Positions 8,601 to 17,847 of a stretch of DNA of 64,000 bases are shown piece after piece (within the stretch, counting starts at the first letter, position 1; each line of letters starts with the position of its first letter). The translations under genes and the position numbers were made by a program. Source of the DNA: Bog-473 sp963828825 (lineage in GTDB: Bacteria; Actinomycetota; Acidimicrobiia; Acidimicrobiales; RAAP-2); contig CAWHGF010000007.1 of assembly GCA_963828825.1 (NCBI GenBank), positions 496,001-560,000 of the forward strand, read 5' to 3'. The notes beneath the pieces were generated by a model. The model saw nothing but the letters and a program-made list of their open reading frames with translations, was not told the origin of the DNA and did not search any database.

Positions 8601-9518
8601 GTGCCGGGACCGAATGAGGTGACCCCAGAATTCACGCTGCGAGACGATCAGGTCGAGACCTTCCACCGTGACGGCTTCATCATCGTCGAGAACCTGGTGG
8701 ACCCCGAACTTGCCCGGCGCGCGGTCGATCGTTACGTCGACCTGTTCGCAGGCTCATTCGAGACTGGGCTCTACCCCGACGAGTGGAACTGGCGCCAGGG
8801 CATCAACGCGCCGGACCTGACCCGGCAGATCTGCAACGCCTGGAAGTCCGACCGCGACATTGCCCGCCTCGTGCTCCGACCCGACATCGGACGTGCCTGC
8901 GCTCGGCTCGGAGGGTGGCCGGGGGCTCGACTGAGCCAGGACAACGTTCTCTGGAAGCCCCCTGGGGGCAAGGCCCTCGGCTTCCACCAGGACTCCAGCT
9001 ACGAGCAATGGGCTGTGCCGTCGGAGTGGGTCAGCTGCTGGATCGCCCTGGAAGACACCACGGCCTCTCAAGGCACGGTGGAATACGTGCGGGGGTCGCA
9101 CCGCTGGAACCGCCGCTGGGGAATGATCGAGCAGTTCCACGGACCGGACGACCCCCATGCCGAACTCCGCCAAGCGGCCGCCGCGCACGGCGGGGAGCCC
9201 GAGTTCGTCCCGGTCGAGGTGCCGGCGGGCGGAGGGGCCTTCCACCAGGGCTGGACATGGCACGGCTCGGACGTCAACCACTCAACGATGCCCCGCCGAT
9301 CCTTGGTGGCGCACTGCATGTCTTCGGAGGCTCGCTTTCATCCCGACACCACCGGGTACCTCTACAGCCGCTACAAGCGGTTCGGCGACGACGTCATGGA
9401 CGAATCGTTCTTCCCGATCATCTGGCGGGAAGACGGCTACCGATCACCTTTTCTCGATCCCTACCTGCGGCGGGAGGTCGGATGGGCAGGCGCGCGACGC
9501 GACGAGGCAGGCGGGTGA
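8601..9518 (+). CDS. Phytanoyl-CoA dioxygenase (PhyH) family Fe(II)/2-oxoglutarate oxygenase
   Basis: 305 residues from GTG 8601, preceded by AGGAG at 8587-8591. The iron-binding His-x-Asp is in 'GFHQDSSYEQW' near residues 127-136, the distal His in 'WHGSDVN' near 219, and the 2-oxoglutarate-binding Arg in 'PRRSL' near 232. All expected catalytic residues are therefore visible. The family hydroxylates varied small substrates. As the last gene of the amine cluster, it could oxidise an N-alkyl or side-chain carbon before or after glutamylation; no substrate can be read from sequence. Confidence 0.85.
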   Translation: MPGPNEVTPEFTLRDDQVETFHRDGFIIVENLVDPELARRAVDRYVDLFAGSFETGLYPDEWNWRQGINAPDLTRQICNAWKSDRDIARLVLRPDIGRACARLGGWPGARLSQDNVLWKPPGGKALGFHQDSSYEQWAVPSEWVSCWIALEDTTASQGTVEYVRGSHRWNRRWGMIEQFHGPDDPHAELRQAAAAHGGEPEFVPVEVPAGGGAFHQGWTWHGSDVNHSTMPRRSLVAHCMSSEARFHPDTTGYLYSRYKRFGDDVMDESFFPIIWREDGYRSPFLDPYLRREVGWAGARRDEAGG

Positions 9519-9555
9519 AGGAGGCATGCTCCGACGATAGAGTCGACCGCTCTCC

Positions 9556-10050
9556 TCAACTGACGCCCGAAGGCGCGTCAGCCGGTGCCGGGATGCGGTC
9601 CAGCCGCCGGGCCTCGAAACGCTTGGGTACCGTCAGCGGAGCCGGCGCAGTGAGCGTCGGCAGCCCCGTCGCCGCGGTGACACGCTCGCGCAGGCCCGAG
9701 CCACCGAAACGTGCAAAGCGGCGGCGGCGTTTTGAACCGAAAACGATCACGTCGGCTCCCCAGCCATGAGCGGCTGTGGCGATCCGATCCGCAACGGTGA
9801 AACAGTTCGCCAGGTAGTGGACGCCGTCGGCGTCCACTCCCGCGCCGCGTAGCCGAGCGACGGCGCGGTCCACGATGTCCATGGCTTCGAGTTCGCTCTC
9901 GGCGGCAACGCCCCGGCCACCGACAAGCAGCTCGTTCACGTGCACCACCCGCACCGTCGCGCTGTGCTCTTGGGCCAGGGCGGTCGCGAAGCTGACCGCG
10001 GCTTCGCCAGATTCGGTCCCGTCCGTGGCCACCACGATCCGGCTGAACAT
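9556..10050 (-). CDS. Universal stress protein (UspA family)
   Basis: 164 residues from the ATG at 10050, with GGGAGGT just upstream on the minus strand. The N-terminus 'FSRIVVATDGTESGEAAV' is the classic Usp start. 'VIVFGSKRRRRFARFGGSGL' stands where the ATP-binding G-x2-G-x9-G-S/T motif is expected but has an unusual Arg run, so nucleotide binding is uncertain. It is a single Usp domain convergent with the dioxygenase gene. Usp proteins accumulate during starvation or stress; no specific partner is evident. Confidence 0.9.
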   Translation of the reverse strand: MFSRIVVATDGTESGEAAVSFATALAQEHSATVRVVHVNELLVGGRGVAAESELEAMDIVDRAVARLRGAGVDADGVHYLANCFTVADRIATAAHGWGADVIVFGSKRRRRFARFGGSGLRERVTAATGLPTLTAPAPLTVPKRFEARRLDRIPAPADAPSGVS

Positions 10051-10440
10051 TGCGGTCACCTCCCTGGGTGCGGTGCTCCTCTGAAGCTTCTCGACCCCTT
10101 GGATCGCTGACTTTTGTTTCCAATATGTTAACAGTTCCCGCGCTCTTGGAATCACTGTTTCCTGTCAATAAACCGTGAATTTTGCGCCCCTGCGACCGGA
10201 AGGCCAGGTGGAAGGCCGTGGAGGCCAATTACTCTGGTGAGGAAGCGGAGGGGATGATGCTGCGAAGCGGTCGGGCGGAGGAGAGCGATGGCAGACGTGG
10301 AGGACAGCCCTGCTCGCGTGATGACCTCGTCGACCAACGGCATCGACCCACTGTTGCGCGTCCGCCAAGGCGCAAAAACCACCAGCCATTCGGCTACCTC
10401 GAACCAGTAGCCATCCCTCGGCCATGCACATGACACGACA
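10051..10440. other. Intergenic region with one weak small ORF
   Basis: This 390-nt gap separates a reverse-strand stress gene from a forward-strand transporter, so it must hold both promoters. An AT-rich stretch at about 10115-10180 is the likely place. Within it, 10288-10410 (+) encodes 40 residues from ATG behind GGAGGAG (10277-10283). It has no recognisable domain, and whether it is translated is open. Confidence 0.5.
10288..10410 (+). CDS. Putative 40-residue small protein
   Basis: The ATG at 10288 follows a good GGAGGAG sequence, and the frame ends with TAG at 10408-10410. The peptide begins 'MADVEDSPARVMTSSTNG' and is hydrophilic with no known motif. The ribosome site is the only support. 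It may instead be leader sequence of the transporter gene that starts 30 nt downstream. Confidence 0.25.
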   Translation: MADVEDSPARVMTSSTNGIDPLLRVRQGAKTTSHSATSNQ

Positions 10441-11370
10441 GTGAGCTCACGACCAAGAGTTCCTCGGTTCATCGGCACCTATCCCGAGCTCCTCCTGGTC
10501 ATCATCGCCGCCGGCGTTGGCCTCGCGGTAGGTCGGCCCTTTCGCTGGGCGGACGGGCACCAGGGCATCAACGCGCTGCTCTTCGTCCTCGTCTTTGCCA
10601 CGGCGATGACGGTGTCTACCGATTCTCTACGACGAGTGCTCTCGAGTTGGAAGCAGCTGGCTGCCGCATTGGTCTTGGGGGTCACCGTCCTCCCGGCGCT
10701 GTCATGGCTGGCGTCACATCTCGTCGCAGCCGGTCCACTCCGCGACGGCATCATGGTCGTGGGCATCGCACCGTGCGAGATCGCCTCGGTGGCGACGACG
10801 GCGATGGCGGGTGGGGCGGCCGCGCTCGCCGCCGCACTCCTGATCGGGTCAACTCTGCTCAGCGTCGCCCTTGCCGGGCTGATTCTTTCTTTCGTGGCGA
10901 ACAATGCCCACGTGCACCCGGTTCATGTCCTGATCAACCTGGTCGTCGTTGTCGGAATCCCTCTCACTGCTGGTCTTCTGCTCGCGGCCGCCAGAAACCT
11001 GAGTCCTCGAACCATCACCGTGGCCGAATGGACCGCGACGGGTGCTCTCGCCGGTCTGGTCGTCCTGGTCGCTGGTCAGGTGCACATCGAAGCCGCATAC
11101 ATGGGCGTGCTGTTCGCCATCCTCGTCATCGTGGCCGCATCCGCCCTCTTGGGCGTCGGAATCGGACGCACCACGTCCCGGGAGGGATCCACATCGCTGC
11201 TTCTCACCACTTCTATGAGGGACTTCGCAATCGCCGCCGCTCTCGCCTCTGCCGCGTTCGGTCCTGAGGCGGCCGCACCACTGGGCCTGTACGGAGTCGT
11301 CGTCCTCCTGTGGGGCACGGGCGTCGCTGGATTGCTTCGATCAAGACCGGGAACGTCACCGCAGCATTAG
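10441..11370 (+). CDS. Bile acid:sodium symporter (SBF/BASS)-like transporter
   Basis: 309 residues from GTG 10441. It is very hydrophobic, with about nine or ten membrane segments. The motif 'GIAPCEIASVATTAMAGG' in the first half and 'LLTTSMRDFAIAAALA' in the second fit the two inverted repeats of the SBF fold, where unwound helices bind Na+ and substrate. These proteins carry organic acids, steroid-like compounds or metalloid anions. Nothing in the surroundings fixes the substrate. Confidence 0.75.
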   Translation: MSSRPRVPRFIGTYPELLLVIIAAGVGLAVGRPFRWADGHQGINALLFVLVFATAMTVSTDSLRRVLSSWKQLAAALVLGVTVLPALSWLASHLVAAGPLRDGIMVVGIAPCEIASVATTAMAGGAAALAAALLIGSTLLSVALAGLILSFVANNAHVHPVHVLINLVVVVGIPLTAGLLLAAARNLSPRTITVAEWTATGALAGLVVLVAGQVHIEAAYMGVLFAILVIVAASALLGVGIGRTTSREGSTSLLLTTSMRDFAIAAALASAAFGPEAAAPLGLYGVVVLLWGTGVAGLLRSRPGTSPQH

Positions 11371-11639
11371 ACCCGCGTCGCTGAGACCGGGACGGCAAGC
11401 TCGACGCTCGAGGCAAACGTCGCCACGGTCGGATCCTCCTGACGGCCGTCGCTCTGGGTCGAAGAGTTGGCCAAATCCATCGACGATCCCATTTGAGCTC
11501 CCACAGCGGGGATCCCGGGAATCCCGCGTGGGCGGTGCAGCCTGTCCCTTCGTGGCCGTGCAACCAGACGGCAACCCACGCCAAGCCCCATTTGTCCGAC
11601 AGTATGAAGGTGGCATGGCACCAGATAGGACCTGGACGA

Positions 11640-14204
11640 ATGCGAGGGCGCGCCGTGCAGGGGGGTGCCGGTCCAGCGCTCGGACTCGAGCCCGTCCTCG
11701 AGGCTGACACCCCGCCGGTGGCCGTCACCCAGTCCCTCGCGGATGTGACCTCGCTGGCTGGCGCCCTTCTGCAGCTGCCCGACAGCGTCGTCATCGTCGA
11801 CGAGGACGGCAGCGTCGCCTGGGGCAACTCGGCCGCGCAGCGTTTGTTCGGTCGGTCGCTGGCCGACGGAGTCGGCACCTCGGGCTTGAGCCTGGTGCAC
11901 CCGGACGACCAGGAGCTGGTGCTCCGATCTCTCACCACGATTCAGGACAAGGAGGTCGGAGACCCGATCGAGATCCGCGTCCAGTCCGTCACGGGGTGGC
12001 GCCTGGTCGAGATCGTCGGGACCCCGCTCAAACTCTCCGACAAGAACCTCGTCCTCCTGTGCCTCCGCGACCTGACCAGGCGCCGGCGTTTCGAGCTGGC
12101 CAGCGGTCGGGAGGCACGCTTCCGGTCCTTGGTGCACAACGCAGGTTCAGTGATTCTGCTCGTGTCCGCCACCGGACTGCTCGAGTCCGCCTCGGGGGCG
12201 ATCACCCGGCTCCTGGGTCACGATCCCGAGCTCATCGAGATGCGCCCACTCACCGACATCGTGGCGGAGCCCGATCGCCGGGAGGTCCTGCGCACCCTGC
12301 GTGAGGCGGCACGCGGGGCGACGGCCGCCCACCCGGCCATCATCAGGGTTGGGCTGCTCCGCCATGACGGACAGACGATTGTCCCGTTCGACCTGAGCAT
12401 CATCGACCTGGTCGACGACCCAACCGTGGAAGGCTTCGTGATCTCGGCCCACGATGCCTCGGCGAACGTTGCCGGCGAGCACGAGCTCAGTGAGGCCCTT
12501 TCCCTCCTCACCGCCACCCTGAACTCGACGGCCGATGGAATCCTGGTCGTCGACAACGACGGGTCCATCACCGGTCTCAACCGGCGCTTCTTCGAGATCT
12601 GGCGAATCGCAGCCAACTTCGTGACTCTGGGCGACGACTCCACGAAACTCGCGTTCGTCCTCGACCAGCTGCTCAACCCGCAGACCTTTCTCGCCCGCCG
12701 GAGGGAGCTTGACCTCAAACCGGAGAACGAGAGCTTCGACACCCTCGAGTTCAAGGACGGGCGCGCCGTCGAACTGACGTCGAGGCCGCAGACCGTTGCC
12801 GACAGGATCGTCGGCCGGGTCTGGAGCTTCCGCGACGTCACGGACCGCATCCGTTTGGAGGACGAGCTCGAGTACCGAGCCTTCCACGACTCCCTGACCG
12901 GACTGGCCAACAAGGCGCTGTTCCAGGACCGACTCGAGCACGCTCTGGCCCGGATCGGCCAGACCGGCACCCACCTGGCCGTGCTGTTCGTCGACCTCGA
13001 CGACTTTAAGACGGTGAACGACAGCCTCGGGCACGGGGAAGGGGACCAGCTGCTCAAGGGGGTGGCGACGAAGCTTTCCGAGTGCCTGCGGCCCCTCGAC
13101 ACCGCGGCGCGTCTCGGCGGCGACGAGTTCGCCGTGCTCATCGAGGACGTGTGGTCCCGCGAGGACGTCACGGCCCTGGCCCAGCGGATCCTCGAATCAT
13201 TACGTCTGTCCGTCCCGAGCGGAGCCCGATCCGCCACCGCGGCGGGCAGCATCGGCATCGCGTTTGACGAACCCGGCATCACGAGCGAACAGCTGCTCCG
13301 CAACGCTGATATCGCCATGTACAAGGCGAAGGAGAGCGGCAAGGACCGCTTCGAGGTCTACCGCGAGGAAATGCACGCAGCCGTGCTGGCGCGCATCGAG
13401 CAGGAGCGCGAGCTGCGGGCGGCGATACACGACGGCGATCTGCTCGCGCACTACCAGCCGATCTTCGACCTCGACACGCGCCGAATCATCGGCTTCGAGG
13501 CCCTCGTACGGTGGGCACATCCAATCGGCGGTCTGGTCGACCCGCGGCTGTTCGTGCCTCTGGCCGAGGAACTGGGGCTCATCGGCGAGATCGACTCCTT
13601 CGTACTGCGATCGGCCTGCCTGCAGGCGCGCCAGTGGCAGGAGCAGGGTCTCACGGGCGCGGGGCTCGTCATGAGCGTCAACCTTTCACCGGGCCAGCTC
13701 GTCGACCCCGATCTGGCCCAGCGGATCGCCACACAGGTCGAGGCGTGCCGATTCGATCCCCGTTCGCTCATCCTCGAGATCACCGAGAGCGCGACCCTTA
13801 CCGACAACGAGACCACGGTACGCAACCTGGTCGAGCTACGGTCCCTTGGCGTGCGGGTCGCGCTCGACGACTTCGGCACGGGGTACTCATCGCTGTCCCA
13901 CCTCGACCGGCTACAGGTCGACATCGTGAAGATCGACAAGTCCTTCGTCCAGGCCCTTGGCTCCGGCGACGATACGCGCAGCCTGGCTGCCGTCTTGGTG
14001 CAATTGGCCCAGACACTCGGCTACGAAACGATCGGCGAGGGCGTGGAGAACCCGGTCCAAGAGCGCGCGCTTCGCAGGCTGGGCTGCCGGATCGCCCAGG
14101 GATACCATCTCGGCCGACCCCTCAACACCGAGTGCACGGACCTGCTGCTCAAGTCCAATGGCGCGCTCGCTCCAATCGCCGGGACCGTGTTGACGGACAA
14201 CTAG
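11640..14204 (+). CDS. PAS-GGDEF-EAL cyclic di-GMP signalling protein
   Basis: 854 residues if started at ATG 11640, which follows AGGA at 11627; earlier in-frame starts (11604, 11493) are possible but lack ribosome sites. Three PAS-like domains come first (beginning around 'LPDSVVIVDEDGSVAW', 'ARFRSLVHNAGSVILL' and 'LNSTADGILVVDNDGS'). A GGDEF domain follows with an intact 'ARLGGDEFAVL' near residues 490-500. 'RPLD' ends five residues before GGDEF, matching the RxxD inhibitory site for product feedback. The EAL domain has 'GFEALVRW' near 618 and 'DDFGTGYSSL' near 742, both conserved. No membrane segment or signal peptide is evident, so it is probably a cytoplasmic sensor that both makes and breaks c-di-GMP. 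Confidence 0.93.
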   Translation: MRGRAVQGGAGPALGLEPVLEADTPPVAVTQSLADVTSLAGALLQLPDSVVIVDEDGSVAWGNSAAQRLFGRSLADGVGTSGLSLVHPDDQELVLRSLTTIQDKEVGDPIEIRVQSVTGWRLVEIVGTPLKLSDKNLVLLCLRDLTRRRRFELASGREARFRSLVHNAGSVILLVSATGLLESASGAITRLLGHDPELIEMRPLTDIVAEPDRREVLRTLREAARGATAAHPAIIRVGLLRHDGQTIVPFDLSIIDLVDDPTVEGFVISAHDASANVAGEHELSEALSLLTATLNSTADGILVVDNDGSITGLNRRFFEIWRIAANFVTLGDDSTKLAFVLDQLLNPQTFLARRRELDLKPENESFDTLEFKDGRAVELTSRPQTVADRIVGRVWSFRDVTDRIRLEDELEYRAFHDSLTGLANKALFQDRLEHALARIGQTGTHLAVLFVDLDDFKTVNDSLGHGEGDQLLKGVATKLSECLRPLDTAARLGGDEFAVLIEDVWSREDVTALAQRILESLRLSVPSGARSATAAGSIGIAFDEPGITSEQLLRNADIAMYKAKESGKDRFEVYREEMHAAVLARIEQERELRAAIHDGDLLAHYQPIFDLDTRRIIGFEALVRWAHPIGGLVDPRLFVPLAEELGLIGEIDSFVLRSACLQARQWQEQGLTGAGLVMSVNLSPGQLVDPDLAQRIATQVEACRFDPRSLILEITESATLTDNETTVRNLVELRSLGVRVALDDFGTGYSSLSHLDRLQVDIVKIDKSFVQALGSGDDTRSLAAVLVQLAQTLGYETIGEGVENPVQERALRRLGCRIAQGYHLGRPLNTECTDLLLKSNGALAPIAGTVLTDN

Positions 14205-14475
14205 CAACGAGTCGCTCCCACCCCGGCCCGGCTGGACGGCGCCCTGCTTGCGTGAGTCCTCTCGGAATCCGAAGCACTGTCGCACCCTACGGAGAACTGC
14301 CACAACGTCCTGCGATCGAGGGGCTATGCGTCAGTGCGGAGGTACCGTCGCGTGATCTCTCGCGCGACTCGGTCCCAGCCAGCCAGGTCGGCGGCAGCCT
14401 CATCGGTGGAGCCCGGAGGTTCGACAGAGGCAAGCCGATAGCGTCGCAGAATGGGACGCACGAGAGGAGCCGAAA

Positions 14476-14946
14476 GTGGCCAAATCGCTGTACACAGCCC
14501 GGGCCCATGTGACGGGCGGCCGGGAACAGGGTCACGGCGTGACCAACGACGGGGTGTTGGATCTCCAGCTGCGTACGCCCGTCGAAATGGGGGGCAACGG
14601 TGGAGGCACGAACCCTGAGCAGCTGTTCGCCGTGGGGTACGCCGCGTGCTTCGAGGGGGCCCTCAGTGTTGTCGGACGTCGAGAGCGAGTGGACCTCGGG
14701 GCCGTATCCATCGATTCAGAAGTCAGCCTGGTCACCACCGAGAACCGCGGATTCAACGTGGCCGTGGGACTCGATGTGTCGCTGCCGGGGATCAACGATC
14801 CCGAGCGGGCCATCTCGATCGTGGCCGCTGCCCATGAGGTGTGCCCGTACTCAAACGCAACCCGTGGCAACGTAGAGGTGACCCTGAGGGCCAACGGCCG
14901 CTCGGTCCCGACGACAGGGGCTGGTCCCACTAACCATTCCGTCTAG
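14476..14946 (+). CDS. ohr: Organic hydroperoxide resistance protein (Ohr, OsmC superfamily)
   Basis: 156 residues. The GTG at 14476 follows AGGAG at about 14463. The two redox cysteines are in 'GYAACFEGAL' and 'HEVCPYSNATRGN', the arrangement that marks Ohr within the OsmC superfamily. Ohr reduces organic and fatty-acid hydroperoxides using lipoylated protein partners. No OhrR-type regulator is adjacent. A 12-bp direct repeat (GTCTAGAGCGCG at 14941-14952 and 14960-14971) straddles the stop codon in the short convergent gap. Confidence 0.93.
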   Translation: MAKSLYTARAHVTGGREQGHGVTNDGVLDLQLRTPVEMGGNGGGTNPEQLFAVGYAACFEGALSVVGRRERVDLGAVSIDSEVSLVTTENRGFNVAVGLDVSLPGINDPERAISIVAAAHEVCPYSNATRGNVEVTLRANGRSVPTTGAGPTNHSV

Positions 14947-14992
14947 AGCGCGTTTCTCCGTCTAGAGCGCGCTTTACGCTGGGCATCGGTCG

Positions 14993-15925
14993 TCAGGGGA
15001 TGAGGACGATCTTCCCCCGAGTATGACGATGTTCGAGCTCCTCGAACGCATCGGCCACCCGCTCCAGCGGATAGGTTGCCGCAATCGGAATCTCGATCGC
15101 ACCCGCCGCAACAAGGGCCGCCATGTCGGCGAGGACCTCGGGAGTGGAGGCGGTCGCACTGCCGTCGGCCTTGGCGCCGACCTCCTGGGCTTTCTCGAAC
15201 GACGCGATGGTCTCGATACGGTCAGGGGGGATGCCGAGATCGACGGCGAGCTGGACGTACTCTGGCCCGAAGAGATCGATAAAGGCATCGATCGCATCCA
15301 GGCTTGCCGCCTTCAGACGCTCGGCCAGACCTTCTCCATAGGAGACCTGGACGGCGCCGTGCGATCGGAGCCATTCAGCGTTCGAGGGCGACGCGATACC
15401 AAGGACCTTCGCACCCCGTAGGGCCAGGAGCTGCACCACGACGGTCCCAACTCCGCCGGCGGCCGCCGAGACCGCAACGGTCTCGCCCGCTTGGGCGTCC
15501 ACGGCGCGCACAGCCGCGTACGCGGTACAGCCGACGACGTAGAGGGACCCGGCAACCTCCCAGCTGAGCTCCGGGGGCTTGTGGATCAACTGGGACACCG
15601 GAACAGCGACGTGAGTCGCGTGGCTCGAGCGGCGCCAGGAGAAGCCCAGCACGGCATCCTGGACAGCGAAGTCGTTGACGTCATCGCCGACGGCGACCAC
15701 GATGCCAGCCAGGTCACTCCCCTCGCCGGAAGGAAAGGTGGCCGGAAACCGGTCCTGCAGAGCGCCGGATCGGATAGCGGCCTCACCCGGATTGATCGCG
15801 GCCGCCTTGACCGCCACGATCACCTCGTCTGCGGCTGGCGTCGGCATTGGCACGTCCGCGACATAGAGCACCTCCCTGCCGCCATAACGGTCGAAGCGAA
15901 CTGCTCGTGCGCCGGTTCCGGTCAC
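14993..15925 (-). CDS. Zinc-independent MDR-family quinone oxidoreductase-like protein
   Basis: 310 residues. GTG at 15925 is preferred because GGGAGGAGG lies just upstream. It has a GroES-like N-terminal half ('AAAINPGEAAIRSG', 'FPSGEGSDLAGIVVAVG') and a nucleotide-binding Rossmann segment ('AAAGGVGTVVVQLLALRG'). The zinc-ligand motif of alcohol dehydrogenases is absent, so it belongs with the NADPH:quinone oxidoreductase branch. The end 'YPLERVADAFEELEHRHTRG' is typical. It is convergent with ohr, 46 nt apart. Confidence 0.88.
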   Translation of the reverse strand: MTGTGARAVRFDRYGGREVLYVADVPMPTPAADEVIVAVKAAAINPGEAAIRSGALQDRFPATFPSGEGSDLAGIVVAVGDDVNDFAVQDAVLGFSWRRSSHATHVAVPVSQLIHKPPELSWEVAGSLYVVGCTAYAAVRAVDAQAGETVAVSAAAGGVGTVVVQLLALRGAKVLGIASPSNAEWLRSHGAVQVSYGEGLAERLKAASLDAIDAFIDLFGPEYVQLAVDLGIPPDRIETIASFEKAQEVGAKADGSATASTPEVLADMAALVAAGAIEIPIAATYPLERVADAFEELEHRHTRGKIVLIP

Positions 15926-16416
15926 CTCATCCTCCTCCCTGCCGAGAGCGAATCGAACGCAGCTACCGGGGTCACGGACCCTCATCCGACTGTGACGTCA
16001 GCCCGCCACCTCAGGTCAAGTTAGATCCGGACGCGTCGCTCGCTGCCGCTGACGTTAACGGGGGCGCTGCGAGTGCCATTCACCTGTCGCGACCTCTTGT
16101 GAAAGGAATCACCAACCCGACCTGAGCACCGCCACGCGTGCGCTGCGACAGGGGTTCAGAGGAGGGGCTGAGATGCCCAGACGCTGCCAAGCGGACCTTC
16201 ATCGTCGAACAGCCAGGCAGCCCAGGGCCACTGAGCTGACAACCCCGCAGCACAAGCAATCAGAGTACGGTCCCGTCGGTGGCGGCGTCAGAAGTCACCT
16301 GCCTGATGTCGTTTCGGTAGCTGCGTTCGTCGATACGCCAGACCCCGCGAGCATCTTGGGCCCTCCGCCGTGAACTGGTGCTGTCGGGGGTTCCTCTTCT
16401 TGCTCGCGCAGCGGGG
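15926..16416. other. Intergenic region, no gene recognised
   Basis: About 490 nt between the MDR gene (start at 15925) and the end of the DAC-like gene. The first part should hold the MDR promoter. Short frames on both strands give no recognisable protein, and no RNA fold or repeat stood out. Confidence 0.5.
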
Positions 16417-17847
16417 TCACACCTCTGGTTTCGGAGTTGTCTTCTCGACCTGGTGCGCACCTGACATGGCTGGCGTGAGTTTGATGCCGTCCCATATCAC
16501 GAGGACGTCTCCCACCTTTGTGATGCAACAGACGTCGCCGTCCGGCGAGATCACAAAGCCAACACTTCCAGGAATGGCATTGCAATATCCCATCATTGAG
16601 CGGCGGCGGGTCCCGAAGTCATCGGGAGACCGACGTTCACGCCGAAACGCTCCGCCAAATTCATCCTCTGCAGCGAAGACCGCTTCCAGCTTTTCCTCAA
16701 TTGTTATTGCTGCCCCGAAACCTCTCACCGATAGATCCGGCGTCATCAGTACGAGGCCGTCGACTCGCGAGAGACAGGCTATGAACCTGAGAGCACCGTC
16801 GATCTCGCTCTCCGCTTCCTCCTTTTCGTTTCGGGCGATCCCCTCGTCCATATACACCTCAGCGTCGATCGCCGGCTCGTATCTTTGGATGGCCTCCCAC
16901 GTGGTGTCGCTCGCACGCGTTTCTTGGATCCGAGCCACAGCCGATCGCTGGAGAGCGATGGGAAGGCGCGGGTACAAAAGGCTGTATCTCACGTCAAGAC
17001 CTATGAAGGACGTGTCGGGCGTGATCACAACGGCACCGCCTTGCTCCATGCGCCGGATTCGGAGGAGCATCCCTGCCAATGTGGTCGTCCACTGTGTCCG
17101 AACGCTTTCCTCCCAGTGATTCCGTTCATCGAAGATCTCCGGCGAAACAGCTTTTCTGACTCCATCCACGAGGTGGCTTCGTCCATCTTCGAGCGCGTCG
17201 AATACTGGGCCAGCACTGATCGGATCAAGACCAGACCCGCCGAATATCTGGTCAATACGTAATTCGGCGATGAGCTCGTACTCGATACTGACGCTCAAGT
17301 GGCCGATACCGGTTGCGCTGGCCTGAAAGAGCCCTGGGCGGTCTTGACCCGAGTGGGAGCCGGTCCGGCCAAAGTCGTAGGGACGATTGCCCTGGTCGAC
17401 TATTCCCCAAATTGCAATGGGTGGTTCGTTGTCTGGCGCGTAGACGGCAAACGAGGACGTCCGGGGGTCTGTGGCCTTTGCCACCGTCACGAGACTTCTT
17501 GCTGATACCGGAATCTGCACCGACAGCGGAACCGTTGTCCATCGATCAGCCACGAATCGCCCGGGAGGATCCGGATCGGGATTGTCCGGATCGATCCAAG
17601 TCAACTCGAAGATGACCGGTTGCCCCTGCTCGGTCACCATGCTCGCTGCGTACATCGCCCTGAATAGATCGGACAAGATCTTCGGTCCCGGAGAAGGCCG
17701 GGAATGGATACCCAGCTGGGCATGCACCTCAGCGGCAAGATCCTGGACCGTTCCATAGCAAGCGACAACTTCGTTGGGCACGAACACAAGGATAGAGCGG
17801 AGTGGCCCCCAGTCCCGTGGGAGTTCCCGATGGAAGGTTCGCTTCAT
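16417..17847 (-). CDS. Unusual protein with diadenylate-cyclase (DAC)-like C-terminal domain
   Basis: 476 residues. Residues 350-450 resemble the DisA-N/DAC fold: 'GALRFIACLSRVDGLVLMTP' has a DGA-like DGL at 363-365, 'VRGFGAAITIE' follows, then 'FGTRRRSMMG' at 411-420 where DAC enzymes have GTRHR, and 'VGFVISPDGDVCCITK' at 429-444 matches the next strand. The upstream ~340 residues are not a known enzyme fold to me and may correspond to the DACNV type of sensor domain described with DAC relatives. The DGA alanine is Leu and the RHR histidine is Arg, so cyclic di-AMP synthesis is possible but doubtful. No membrane segment is seen. The gene looks less GC-rich than its neighbours and stands alone. 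The start is uncertain (no ribosome site at 17847). Confidence 0.6.
   Translation of the reverse strand: MKRTFHRELPRDWGPLRSILVFVPNEVVACYGTVQDLAAEVHAQLGIHSRPSPGPKILSDLFRAMYAASMVTEQGQPVIFELTWIDPDNPDPDPPGRFVADRWTTVPLSVQIPVSARSLVTVAKATDPRTSSFAVYAPDNEPPIAIWGIVDQGNRPYDFGRTGSHSGQDRPGLFQASATGIGHLSVSIEYELIAELRIDQIFGGSGLDPISAGPVFDALEDGRSHLVDGVRKAVSPEIFDERNHWEESVRTQWTTTLAGMLLRIRRMEQGGAVVITPDTSFIGLDVRYSLLYPRLPIALQRSAVARIQETRASDTTWEAIQRYEPAIDAEVYMDEGIARNEKEEAESEIDGALRFIACLSRVDGLVLMTPDLSVRGFGAAITIEEKLEAVFAAEDEFGGAFRRERRSPDDFGTRRRSMMGYCNAIPGSVGFVISPDGDVCCITKVGDVLVIWDGIKLTPAMSGAHQVEKTTPKPEV

Noticed and set aside
14941..14971. 12-bp direct repeat GTCTAGAGCGCG at the end of ohr
   Set aside because: Too short and lacking symmetry or a nearby mobile gene; noted only in the ohr entry.
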